Shown here in pieces: positions 1 through 8,506 of a stretch of 64,000 bases of DNA. The DNA is from an uncultured Gemella sp. (GTDB taxonomy: Bacteria > Bacillota > Bacilli > Staphylococcales > Gemellaceae), in NCBI GenBank assembly GCA_900555985.1, contig USNF01000002.1, forward strand, positions 49,395 through 113,394, written 5' to 3'. Numbering within the stretch: the first letter of the stretch is position 1; every line of letters starts with the position of its first letter. The notes under the pieces are model-generated. The model did no database searches, was not told where the DNA came from, and saw nothing but the letters and a program-made list of their open reading frames with translations. A program made the translations under genes and the position numbers.

Positions 1-1404
1 TTCCCAGTTTCCTCCAACTGTTGACGGAACATTCATTCTACTACTTGCATCTTTATCTAATAAATCTTGCATTGTTACAATTGAATAATCACTAACTGAT
101 GAATGAATACCACGAATCATCGCTTGTGTAATGGTTTCATCATCACGTTGATTTAAATACTCAGCTACTAATTTTTGTTCATCATCACTTAGTTTTTCAT
201 ACCAACCATTTACGACATCATTATCATGTGTACCTGTGTAGGCCACACTATTAGCTGTATAATTATGTGGTAAATCTAAACTATCGTGGTCAGGGAACGC
301 AAATTGAAGTATTTTCATACCTGGGTATCCTGAATCATCTAATAATTTTTCTGCTTTCGCATCAATAAATCCTAGGTTTTCTGCGATAATTGGTAAATCA
401 CCTAATTGTTCTTTAATTTTTTCAAATAGTTCGATACCAGGACCTTCTTCCCATGTACCATTTACAGCATCTTCTGCATCTCTATCAATTTGCCAAAAAT
501 CTGAGAAACCTTTAAAGTGGTCTATTCTTAGTACATCATAAATTTTAAAACTCTCTTGTACTCTATAAACCCACCAAGAATAGTTTTGCTCTTTATGTTT
601 TTTCCAATCATAAATTGGGTTCCCCCAAAGTTGACCAGTTGGACTAAAGTCATCAGCTGGACACCCTGCTACATATAGAGGTTCATTGTTTTCATCAATT
701 TTAAATAGCTCTGGCATTGTCCACATTTCAACACTGTCACCACTAACATAAATTGGCATATCACCTATTATTTTTATACCTTTTTCATTTGCATATTTTT
801 TAAGTTCTAGCCATTGTTTAAAGAAGAAGTATTGAGTTACAGTATAGTATCTAATACTATCTTTTAATTCCGCTCTATATCTTTCTCTAGCTTGTTGTTC
901 ACCACGTTTTATATCTTCATCCCAGTGATTAAGGCTTTGATATCCAAAACTTTCTTTTATAGCCATGTATTCTGCATAGTCAGGTAGCCAACTTGAATTT
1001 TCTTGTTCAAATTTTTCTATTTCTTGTAAAATACTCTTGTTTTGTTTTGTATTTTCTACTGCTTTTTCTAAAATAGGTCTTCTTACATTAAACAATAATT
1101 CATAATCTACTTTTTCTTTATTATCACCAAAGCTTACTCCTTTGTAATCACTTTTTTCTAATAAGCCTGCTTCACTAAGTAATTCAAAGTCGATTAAGTT
1201 TAAATTCCCTGCTACTGCAGAAAAACTTTGGTATGGTGAATCTCCATAACTTGTAGTTGTTAATGGTAATATTTGCCAATATGTTTGATCTGTTTCTTCT
1301 AAAAAGTCAACAAATTCATAGGCACTTTTACCAAAAGTACCGATACCAAATTCACCTGGTAAAGATGTAATATGCATTAAAATACCACTTGAGCGTTTTT
1401 TCAT
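1..1404 (-). CDS. malQ: 4-alpha-glucanotransferase (amylomaltase, GH77), C-terminus cut by window edge
   Basis: Transfers alpha-1,4-glucan segments between maltodextrins in the cytoplasm, releasing glucose. My translation of the minus strand gives 468 open codons from ATG at 1404 (behind GGAGGATTTATAG) to the window edge; the family is about 500 residues, so roughly the last 30 are missing. GH77 marks are visible: the N-terminal SSGILMHITSLPG, the nucleophile segment VLRIDHFKGF, the acid/base segment IIAENLGF and the stabiliser segment TGTHDND. It is divergent from the GntR repressor at 1631. It has its own strong promoter with a LacI-family-like site inside. Identity is secure; the regulator of the gene is not. 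Confidence 0.95.
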   Translation of the reverse strand, partial: MKKRSSGILMHITSLPGEFGIGTFGKSAYEFVDFLEETDQTYWQILPLTTTSYGDSPYQSFSAVAGNLNLIDFELLSEAGLLEKSDYKGVSFGDNKEKVDYELLFNVRRPILEKAVENTKQNKSILQEIEKFEQENSSWLPDYAEYMAIKESFGYQSLNHWDEDIKRGEQQARERYRAELKDSIRYYTVTQYFFFKQWLELKKYANEKGIKIIGDMPIYVSGDSVEMWTMPELFKIDENNEPLYVAGCPADDFSPTGQLWGNPIYDWKKHKEQNYSWWVYRVQESFKIYDVLRIDHFKGFSDFWQIDRDAEDAVNGTWEEGPGIELFEKIKEQLGDLPIIAENLGFIDAKAEKLLDDSGYPGMKILQFAFPDHDSLDLPHNYTANSVAYTGTHDNDVVNGWYEKLSDDEQKLVAEYLNQRDDETITQAMIRGIHSSVSDYSIVTMQDLLDKDASSRMNVPSTVGGNWE

Positions 1405-1459
1405 CTATAAATCCTCCATAAGTTTGCTATTAACATAATCTTATCTCTCAACACTAATT

Positions 1460-1488
1460 ATTATAAATAAAACGGTTTAATTTGTCAA
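1460..1488 (-). promoter_or_regulatory. malQ promoter with LacI-type half-palindrome in the spacer
   Basis: Minus strand reads TTGACA, 17 nt, TATAAT, ending about 56 nt before the malQ ATG. The spacer contains TTAAACCGTTTTAT, resembling the core of CcpA/MalR-type operators. That a LacI-family protein binds here is inference. Confidence 0.75.
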
Positions 1489-1568
1489 TACATTTATGTA
1501 ATTCTTTTATTATATTTTTCGTACATTTACGTATATGTTGAAAACGTGAGGAAACTTATTCTTAATAG

Positions 1569-1597
1569 TTGATTTTTTTATTAAAGACATTTATAAT
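1569..1597 (+). promoter_or_regulatory. treR-like gene promoter
   Basis: TTGATT, 17 nt, TATAAT on the plus strand. The predicted transcript starts near 1604, which rules out the upstream in-frame start there and supports translation from ATG 1631. Confidence 0.65.
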
Positions 1598-1630
1598 ATT
1601 TAATTGATAAATATAAAGGATAGAAGTAAC

Positions 1631-2338
1631 ATGAGTAAATATAAACAAGTATATAATGATATAAAAAATAAGATAGATACACGTTATTATAAACGTAATA
1701 CAGAATTACCAAGTGAAAATGAATTAGTTAAGGAATACGGATACTCTAAAGATACTATAAGGAAAGCCTTATCTTTACTTGAAATTAATGGTTATATCCA
1801 AAAAATTAAAGGAAAAAATTCTTTAATCCTTGGACATGGCCGTATAAAAAATAATTATCTTGGAAATATAAAAACATCTTCAGAATTAAATATTGATGGA
1901 AAATATGAGATAACAACAAATCTTGAGTCTCTTTATATAATTCAAGGCGAAGAAAAAATTATGAAGATTTTTGGCGCTAAAGAGAATGAAGATTTTTACC
2001 GTGTTAGTAGAAGTAGAACAATTAATGGGGAACGTTTAGAATATGAAGTTTCATATTTTAATCGCGAATTAGTACCCTTTCTTAATAAAGAAATTGCTGA
2101 ATCGTCAATTTATAAATATTTAGAAGATGAACTAGGCCTTAAGATTACTCATTCTAGAAGAGAGATTTCTTTCAGATACGCTAATGATGAAGAAAAAATG
2201 CATATGGACTTAGGGGAATATAATATGGTTGCAGTTGTTGAAAGTACTACATATTTATCAAATGGAAATATACTACAATACGGAATACTGAGTTATCGAC
2301 CTGATAAATTTACCTTTGTTACTATGGCTAAAAGATAA
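1631..2338 (+). CDS. treR: GntR/HutC-family repressor, TreR-like
   Basis: 235-aa transcriptional regulator. Residues 1-70 form a GntR winged helix (YKQVYNDIKNKI, LPSENELVKEYGYSKDTIRKAL, GYIQKIKGKNS) and residues 90-235 a UTRA ligand-binding domain. The ending LQYGILSYRPDKFTFVTMAKR resembles Bacillus TreR, the trehalose-6-phosphate-responsive repressor. The start at 1631 is chosen because AAAGGA lies 10 nt upstream and the predicted transcript begins near 1604; an in-frame start at 1604 is disfavoured. No trehalose gene is in the window, only malQ, so control of trehalose versus maltodextrin genes cannot be decided here. It could also be a HutC-type regulator for another sugar phosphate. Confidence 0.75.
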   Translation: MSKYKQVYNDIKNKIDTRYYKRNTELPSENELVKEYGYSKDTIRKALSLLEINGYIQKIKGKNSLILGHGRIKNNYLGNIKTSSELNIDGKYEITTNLESLYIIQGEEKIMKIFGAKENEDFYRVSRSRTINGERLEYEVSYFNRELVPFLNKEIAESSIYKYLEDELGLKITHSRREISFRYANDEEKMHMDLGEYNMVAVVESTTYLSNGNILQYGILSYRPDKFTFVTMAKR

Positions 2339-2371
2339 AAAAGATGCTAATTTAAAATTAGCATCTTTTTT
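2339..2371. terminator. bidirectional terminator between treR and pgi
   Basis: Stem AAGATGCTAATTT / AAATTAGCATCTT flanked by A- and T-runs on both sides, between the convergent treR and pgi. Confidence 0.85.
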
Positions 2372-2375
2372 AATT

Positions 2376-3725
2376 TTATTTTAATCTATCTTCTAATTCT
2401 GCTTTTAAATCTTCAAATCCAGGTTTACCTAGTAAAGCAAACATATTTTTCTTATATGCTTCTACTCCAGGTTGGTCAAATGGATTTAATCCTTGCATAT
2501 ATCCAGAAATAGCTACTGCTTTTTCAAAGAAGTACACTAAGTATCCAAATGTAAATTCACTCATATCTGGAAGTTCTACTACAAAGTTAGGTACTCCACC
2601 ATCTGTGTGAGCAAGTAATGTCCCTTCGAATGCTTTAGTATTAACGAAGTCCATAGTTTTACCTGCTAAGTAGTTTAGTCCATCTAAATTATTATCTGCT
2701 TCTTTTAACTCGATATCTTTGTTTGGAGTTTTAACTTTAAGAATAGTTTCTAATAAAATACGACGTCCTTCTTGAACATATTGTCCCATTGAGTGTAAAT
2801 CTGTTGAGAAGCATACGCTTGATGGATATAATGCTTTTCCATCTTTACCTTCAGATTCACCATAAAGTTGTTTCCACCACTCATTGAAGTAAACCATTGA
2901 TGGTTCATATGAAACTAATATTTCTATTAATTTTCCTTTTTGTTGAAGAATATTGCGCATTACTGCATATTGATAAGCAATATTTGTACTTAAATCTGGT
3001 GTAGAAAGTTGATCTTGAGCTAACTTAGCTCCTTCCATCATTTTATCAATATCTACTCCACTAACAGCTATAGGTAATAATCCTACCGCTGTAAGTACTG
3101 TGAAACGTCCACCTACATCATCAGGTACAACAAATGTTTCATATCCTTCATCATCTGCAAGAGATTTTAGAGCTCCTCTTGCTCTATCTGTTGTAGCAAA
3201 AATTCTTTCTTTTGCTCCTTCTTTCCCATATTTTTCTTCTAATAATTCTTTAAAAATACGGAATGCAATCGCAGGCTCAGTAGTAGTTCCTGATTTAGAA
3301 ATTACATTTACTGAGAAATCTTTACCTGTAGTTTTTAAGTAGTTTACTAATTCTGCTGTATATGTTGAAGAAATAGTATGTCCTACAAAGAATACTTGTG
3401 GTGTTTTTCTATCTTTTTCATAAAAATTATAGAAATTATCATTTAGCATCTCAATAGCTGCACGAGCACCTAGGTAAGAACCTCCAATTCCAATAACAAC
3501 AAGTACATCAGAATTGTTTTGAATTTTTTTACTTGCTTCTTTTATTCTAGCAAATTCTTCTTTATCATAATTAGTTGGTAATTCTAACCATCCTAAAAAG
3601 TCATTACCTACACCTGTTTTGTTATGTAATTGTTCATGAGCTACTTTTACATAACCTTCCATATTTTTAACTTCTTGTTCATTAAAGAAATTTAATGCCT
3701 TTGAATAATCAAAATTTAAATGCAT
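2376..3725 (-). CDS. pgi: glucose-6-phosphate isomerase
   Basis: Interconverts glucose-6-phosphate and fructose-6-phosphate in glycolysis; cytoplasmic. 449 aa, the normal length of the short Firmicute form. The two PGI signatures are present: DVGGRFTVLTAVGLLP in the middle and GYMQGLNPFDQPGVEAYKKN near the C-terminus. ATG 3725 is chosen because GGAGAAGG precedes it by 3-4 nt; an in-frame upstream start would read MLKKRRRN through that Shine-Dalgarno. It is the last gene of the minus-strand run rapZ-yvcK-pgi, occupying the place whiA holds in many Firmicutes. A bidirectional hairpin follows. Confidence 0.97.
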   Translation of the reverse strand: MHLNFDYSKALNFFNEQEVKNMEGYVKVAHEQLHNKTGVGNDFLGWLELPTNYDKEEFARIKEASKKIQNNSDVLVVIGIGGSYLGARAAIEMLNDNFYNFYEKDRKTPQVFFVGHTISSTYTAELVNYLKTTGKDFSVNVISKSGTTTEPAIAFRIFKELLEEKYGKEGAKERIFATTDRARGALKSLADDEGYETFVVPDDVGGRFTVLTAVGLLPIAVSGVDIDKMMEGAKLAQDQLSTPDLSTNIAYQYAVMRNILQQKGKLIEILVSYEPSMVYFNEWWKQLYGESEGKDGKALYPSSVCFSTDLHSMGQYVQEGRRILLETILKVKTPNKDIELKEADNNLDGLNYLAGKTMDFVNTKAFEGTLLAHTDGGVPNFVVELPDMSEFTFGYLVYFFEKAVAISGYMQGLNPFDQPGVEAYKKNMFALLGKPGFEDLKAELEDRLK

Positions 3726-3749
3726 GTTCCTTCTCCTTTTTTTTAACAT

Positions 3750-4733
3750 TTACTTTTTATTATAAATCATTGTTGGCTTGTCGTCTATAATATAATTATA
3801 AATTAATTCAGAAACTTTTTCTGCATTGTGTCTAATTGTATTATTTTCAACAATTCCAACATCATTATTTTCTATTAATTCAATACCTAATTCAGCGATT
3901 TTTTCATAATCAATTTCAACCGCTTCTTGTTTTTCTTTACGATATCTTGCTAAAACATCTTCATCAAATACTCTTGAATTAGCTATAACTATATCAAAAA
4001 TATTTTCACCCACATGTTTATTTATTGCTTCAATATGATCTGATACTTTAAAATTATCAGTCTCACCATGTTGGGTCATTACATTACTGATATATATTTT
4101 TTTAGCAGTACTTTCTCTTATTTTTTCAGAAACCTGTGAAATAACTAGGTTTGGTATTATTGATGTATATAAACTACCCGGTCCCATAACAATATAGTCT
4201 GCATCTTCTATTGCTTTTAGGACATCTTCATTAGCTTTAACCCTAGTTGGTGTTATATATACATGATCAATAACCCCTCCAGCTTTTGTTATAGAAGATT
4301 CTCCTCTTATTATTTCTCCAGTTGATAATACCGCATTTAAAGTGGCTATATCATTAGTAGTAGGCAATACAGTACCTCTAACATTTAATATCTTACTCAT
4401 CACCTTTACAGCCGTTGAAAAATCACCATGTATATCTGTCATAGCTGCTAGCATAAGATTTCCTACTGGATGTCCCTTTACTTCTCCACTGTCAAATCTA
4501 TACTGGAACATTTTTTCCAAATATGGCTCTACATCTGATAATGCTGCTATTACATTTCTTATATCACCTGGTGATGGAATATTCATATCACTTCTGATTT
4601 TACCAGAACTTCCGCCATCATCTGCTACAGTAACTATTGCCGTTAAATCAAGAGGATATTTTTTTAATCCTCTAAGAAGAACTGATAACCCTGTTCCCCC
4701 TCCTATAGTTACAACTTTTACTTTTGCTCTCAT
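3750..4733 (-). CDS. yvcK: YvcK/CofD-like gluconeogenesis factor
   Basis: UDP-sugar-binding protein of the CofD-like fold. In Bacillus and Listeria YvcK is needed for growth on gluconeogenic carbon and for correct cell-wall synthesis; the biochemical activity is not settled. The nucleotide-binding N-terminus VVTIGGGTGLSVLLRGLK, the following VADDGGSSGKIR, and GPGSLYTSIIPNL are diagnostic. 327 aa from ATG 4733; a GTG one codon earlier is equally possible since both sit at the same weak ribosome site. It starts 6 nt after the rapZ stop, the standard rapZ-yvcK pairing, so translation is probably coupled. Confidence 0.93.
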   Translation of the reverse strand: MRAKVKVVTIGGGTGLSVLLRGLKKYPLDLTAIVTVADDGGSSGKIRSDMNIPSPGDIRNVIAALSDVEPYLEKMFQYRFDSGEVKGHPVGNLMLAAMTDIHGDFSTAVKVMSKILNVRGTVLPTTNDIATLNAVLSTGEIIRGESSITKAGGVIDHVYITPTRVKANEDVLKAIEDADYIVMGPGSLYTSIIPNLVISQVSEKIRESTAKKIYISNVMTQHGETDNFKVSDHIEAINKHVGENIFDIVIANSRVFDEDVLARYRKEKQEAVEIDYEKIAELGIELIENNDVGIVENNTIRHNAEKVSELIYNYIIDDKPTMIYNKK

Positions 4734-4739
4734 CACTTA

Positions 4740-5600
4740 CTACCTACCCTTATCTATATCTCTATGTTCAAGATAAACTCTATAGCCTAATTTTGCTATA
4801 TCTTCATGTAGTTTTCTAGCTACACTCACCGAACGGTGTTTCCCACCAGTACAACCTACTGCTATAGCTACCTTATCTCTTCCTTCATATTGGTATTTAT
4901 CAATCATAAAGAACATCAATTCTTTATATTTTTCATAAAATTCTTTTGTTACTTCGTCATCAAAAACGTAGTTAAACACATCTTCATCTTGACCTGTCTT
5001 TTCTCTAAGTTCATTTATATAAAATGGATTTTTTAAAAAGCGAACATCGACAATATTATCAGCATCTATTGGAACTCCATATTTATATCCAAAGCTAGAA
5101 ACTGTAATATGATAACTGTCTTTTTTCTCAATTCCAAAGTCTCCTAAAATTTTACTTTGAAGATCTTTCACACTATATGCAGTCGTATTATAGATATAAT
5201 TTGCTAAACCTTTTATATCTTCCATATCCTTTCTTTCTTGTTTTATACCTTCAAGTAACCCAAACTCTGATGAAAGTGGATGATTTTTTCTTGTTTCTTT
5301 ATATCTATTTACAATTACTTGATCATCACAATCTAAAAAGATAATTTTTGTATCAAAGTACTCATTTTGCTGAATCTTCTTAAGTACTTCTTTTAAATCT
5401 ACAAAAAGATGTTTACTTCTTATATCAATACTTATAGCTGTCTTATCAAGTTCTTTTTCCTCAATAATTCTTAAAAAATCTTCTACTACTAGGCCTGGTA
5501 AATTATCAGTACAAAAATATCCTTGATTTTCAAAAATATTCAATGCTGTATTTTTACCTGCCCCACTCATTCCTGTGATTATTACTAATTTCTTTTTCAT
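4740..5600 (-). CDS. rapZ: RapZ-type RNase adapter / YvcJ nucleotide-binding protein
   Basis: 286-aa P-loop protein. Walker A is GMSGAGKN at residues 9-16 (Asn where Thr/Ser is common). The C-terminal half has the family blocks DADNIVDVRFLKNPFY and AVGCTGGKHRSVSVARKL. In E. coli RapZ controls glmS through small RNAs; the Gram-positive homologue YvcJ hydrolyses nucleotides and affects competence in Bacillus, so the RNA role here is unproven. It leads the rapZ-yvcK-pgi run. The preceding PBP gene is closed by a strong terminator at 5711-5756, so rapZ needs its own promoter in the gap 5601-5710. Confidence 0.93.
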   Translation of the reverse strand: MKKKLVIITGMSGAGKNTALNIFENQGYFCTDNLPGLVVEDFLRIIEEKELDKTAISIDIRSKHLFVDLKEVLKKIQQNEYFDTKIIFLDCDDQVIVNRYKETRKNHPLSSEFGLLEGIKQERKDMEDIKGLANYIYNTTAYSVKDLQSKILGDFGIEKKDSYHITVSSFGYKYGVPIDADNIVDVRFLKNPFYINELREKTGQDEDVFNYVFDDEVTKEFYEKYKELMFFMIDKYQYEGRDKVAIAVGCTGGKHRSVSVARKLHEDIAKLGYRVYLEHRDIDKGR

Positions 5601-5710
5601 AACTACACATCCATTTGATTAATAATTAGTTATTTTGCAAAATAAAATACAAAATTCTATTTCTTATTTTACACTAAATACTTAATTTTGTGAAATATTA
5701 AAGAATAAAA

Positions 5711-5756
5711 AACTACAAAGAAGAGAATATTTTTCTATATCCTCTTCTTTGTAGTT
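5711..5756 (-). terminator. terminator of the class A PBP gene at 5767
   Basis: 15-bp perfect stem AACTACAAAGAAGAG / CTCTTCTTTGTAGTT followed on the minus strand by a T-rich run. Confidence 0.85.
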
Positions 5757-5766
5757 TAATTAATTA

Positions 5767-8286
5767 TTAGTTATTATTGCCGCTCCGTGTGCTTGGCTGG
5801 TTATTCCTACTATTCTGATTTCGAGAACTATTGGTGTTATTATTGCTTCGACTGTTGTTTGAATTAGTATTGTTGCTATTATTATTGCTACTATTACTAT
5901 TGTTATCATTATTGTCGTTGTCATTATTATCATTATTGTTATCATTATTCTGATTTCTCTTAGAATTTTCTTCTTGTTGACGTTTTTGTTGTTCTTCTAT
6001 TTGACGTCTTTCACTTTCAGTAATAATTTTTACTCCACCATTTATAGATCCCACATTTTTTGGAACTGAGAAACCACCCGGTCTATGTATACTAATAATG
6101 TTTTGCATATTTATTCTATATAAAATTTGTGTCTTTTGGGTATCCGACTCTGTCATATACTTAGTAGGACCATCTATTGAATCAAATCCTTGCCATACCG
6201 CTAGTGTATAGTTACTTGTATATCCTACTACCCAAGAGTCTTTTGAATAGTTGTCAGCATCAAATTTATATTTATCTATTTCGGCTTGTCCAAATGTTGT
6301 TGTACCTGTTTTTACCGCCATATCAGCTCCACTGATTCTAGCATTTTTTGCAGTTCCATTTACAACATTTCTTAACATTGAAGTCATTATATAAGCTGTA
6401 GAATCTTTTATAACTTGTTTTCTGTCATCTGTACTAAAGCTTTTAACTTCTTTTCCTTCATTATCATATACTTTCTTAATAGCTTTTGGAGTAGCATAAT
6501 ATCCATTATTACTAAACGGTACATATGCTGCCGCCATTTGAAGTGGAGAATATCCATCACTACTTCCTCCAATAGGTGTAGTTAATGAATCATCTGTAAC
6601 ACTCATACCTACTTTACTTGCATATTCTTTAACTCTATTAAAGCCAACTTCTTGATAAGCTTTTACAGCAGGTATATTATACGACATCATTAAAGCATTA
6701 TTAATTGTAATATTACCATGATATTGTCTATCCCAGTTTTGGATTTGTGTTCCTTGAATTTTACTATCATTAATAGTGTGATCAGAACCCCAATTTAAAT
6801 ATTCAATTGCTGGTCCATACGCAAGTATAGGTTTAATCGCTGATCCTGGTTGTAATTTTGACTGAGTAGCAATATTATACCCATTGAATTTTTGATTTTT
6901 TCCACCATAAACAGCTGCTATTCCACTATTATCATTTTTTAGAACTACCATTGCTACATCACTTGCTTGTTTAATACCTGCAGAGTTATTTGTAACACTA
7001 TCAGTTACTGATTTTTGAATATCTGGATCTAGATTTGTATAAATTTTTAAACCTAGGTTTAATACGTCACCTTCATAGTCTTTATATTCTTTACTGCTTT
7101 TTAGTTCATTAACAATTTGGTTCATATAACCAGTGTATCTGCTATCGAATTCACTTGACATAATTACTCGTTCATCTGAATTTCTAGATACTATACCATC
7201 CATAACATTTGTTTTTTTAGCCGCTTCAGCTTCTGCTTCTGTTATTTTACCATGATATTGCATCAAGTAAAGAACTGTATCACGTCGTGCTTTTGCAGCT
7301 TCTGGATTATCATATGGATTATAAGTATTAGGGTGCTGCGGAATACCAGCAAGCAGTGCTTTTTGTGGTAAAGTAAGTTGATCTAAATCTTTATTATAGT
7401 AATATTTTGCAGCTGTTTTTAAACCATAAACACCATCTGAATAGTATATTCTATTCACATACATAGTGAAAATACTTTCTTTATCATAATTTTGTTCTAG
7501 TTTATAAGCTAAGTATGCTTCTTGAACCTTACGTTTAACACTCTTATTATCATCTAAAAATGTTCGTTTTATAAGTTGTTGTGAGATAGTTGATCCACCT
7601 TGAGAACCAAATCCACTTGTAAGGTTAGATACTACTGCTCCCACTAAACGACGATAGTCTACTGCTCCATGTTCAAAGAATCTATTATCCTCTGTAGCGA
7701 GTATTGCATCTTGCATTTGTTGAGGAATATCAGCAGTTTCTAAGTTTTCTCCTACTTGATTCCCTAATTTAGCTATTTCATTATTATTAACATCATAAAC
7801 TATTGTTCTAGAATTATTATCTAATATTTTTGAATCAAATGCTGGTGCTTGATATATCCAAAATACACATAAGAAAAATATAGCTATAATCGCTGCACTT
7901 GCTGCATATAATCCATATTTTAGAGCTTTCATCCACTTACTGTTTTTAATCTTTTTAGTATTTGGATTACTTATTCTATTTGGTCTCTTATTATTATTAT
8001 TATTTGGATTAGGTCCCTTACCACCACTTGGTCTTCCCATTTGTTGTCTTAAAGGATTTTGTCTTTGTTGTGAATTAGGTCTTTGGTTACTTCCCATTGG
8101 TCTTTGATTTGTTCCACTAGACCTAGTCCCACTCCTTCTCATTTCTTCACCATTTAACGGTCTTCTTTGTTGATTATTAGATTGAGAATTGTTTCCTCTA
8201 GATATATATCCACCTGGCATAACACTTTTCTTACCTTGGGAAATTCTATTCCTCCTTGAAAGACGTTCATTATTATTTTCCGCCAT
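5767..8286 (-). CDS. class A penicillin-binding protein (bifunctional transglycosylase/transpeptidase) with Asn-rich C-terminal tail
   Basis: Polymerises and crosslinks peptidoglycan at the outer membrane face. 839 aa: residues 1-120 are a cytoplasmic, disordered Gln/Asn/Arg/Pro-rich stretch; one membrane helix at about 124-146; a GT51 domain (EDNRFFEHGAVDYRRL, GGSTISQQLIKRTFL, RKVQEAYLAYKLEQ); then a transpeptidase with SAIK in QPGSAIKPI, SYN and KTGTTTFG. The last 60 or so residues are almost only Asn, Asp, Ser, Arg and Gln, with no cell-wall anchor. ATG 8286 follows an AAAGAGAGGATAT ribosome site. A second class A PBP lies at 45574, so this is the paralogue not linked to recU; I do not assign a symbol. 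Flanked by terminators on both sides, so monocistronic. Confidence 0.93.
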   Translation of the reverse strand: MAENNNERLSRRNRISQGKKSVMPGGYISRGNNSQSNNQQRRPLNGEEMRRSGTRSSGTNQRPMGSNQRPNSQQRQNPLRQQMGRPSGGKGPNPNNNNNKRPNRISNPNTKKIKNSKWMKALKYGLYAASAAIIAIFFLCVFWIYQAPAFDSKILDNNSRTIVYDVNNNEIAKLGNQVGENLETADIPQQMQDAILATEDNRFFEHGAVDYRRLVGAVVSNLTSGFGSQGGSTISQQLIKRTFLDDNKSVKRKVQEAYLAYKLEQNYDKESIFTMYVNRIYYSDGVYGLKTAAKYYYNKDLDQLTLPQKALLAGIPQHPNTYNPYDNPEAAKARRDTVLYLMQYHGKITEAEAEAAKKTNVMDGIVSRNSDERVIMSSEFDSRYTGYMNQIVNELKSSKEYKDYEGDVLNLGLKIYTNLDPDIQKSVTDSVTNNSAGIKQASDVAMVVLKNDNSGIAAVYGGKNQKFNGYNIATQSKLQPGSAIKPILAYGPAIEYLNWGSDHTINDSKIQGTQIQNWDRQYHGNITINNALMMSYNIPAVKAYQEVGFNRVKEYASKVGMSVTDDSLTTPIGGSSDGYSPLQMAAAYVPFSNNGYYATPKAIKKVYDNEGKEVKSFSTDDRKQVIKDSTAYIMTSMLRNVVNGTAKNARISGADMAVKTGTTTFGQAEIDKYKFDADNYSKDSWVVGYTSNYTLAVWQGFDSIDGPTKYMTESDTQKTQILYRINMQNIISIHRPGGFSVPKNVGSINGGVKIITESERRQIEEQQKRQQEENSKRNQNNDNNNDNNDNDNNDNNSNSSNNNSNNTNSNNSRSNNNTNSSRNQNSRNNQPSTRSGNNN

Positions 8287-8450
8287 TGTATATCCTCTCT
8301 TTATCGTATTATTTACTTTCCTTCATAAAATATAACTTTACTATATTAATTTTAATTTAAATTAAAAAAAAAATCAATTTTAATAGTATAATATTTCAAT
8401 TTATCTTTATTTTTTAATATTTTTGTAATATAAATTACTTGTTTTACATA

Positions 8451-8484
8451 AAAAAGGGATAACTTTTTTTTTATAAGTTATCCC
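8451..8484 (-). terminator. terminator of the aminotransferase gene at 8507
   Basis: Stem GGGATAACTT / AAGTTATCCC with a loop of As and Ts, followed on the minus strand by a T-run. Confidence 0.75.
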
Positions 8485-8506
8485 CATTAGATGTCGTTAA
8501 TTACAA

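Noticed and set aside
5760..5945. Minus-strand frame of almost only Ile, Thr and Met
   Set aside because: Out-of-frame reading of the Asn-codon tail of the PBP gene at 5767.
5800..5960. Tandem ATT/GTT triplets that look like a short repeat array
   Set aside because: No conserved repeat-spacer period; explained by the Asn-rich tail of the PBP, not a CRISPR array.
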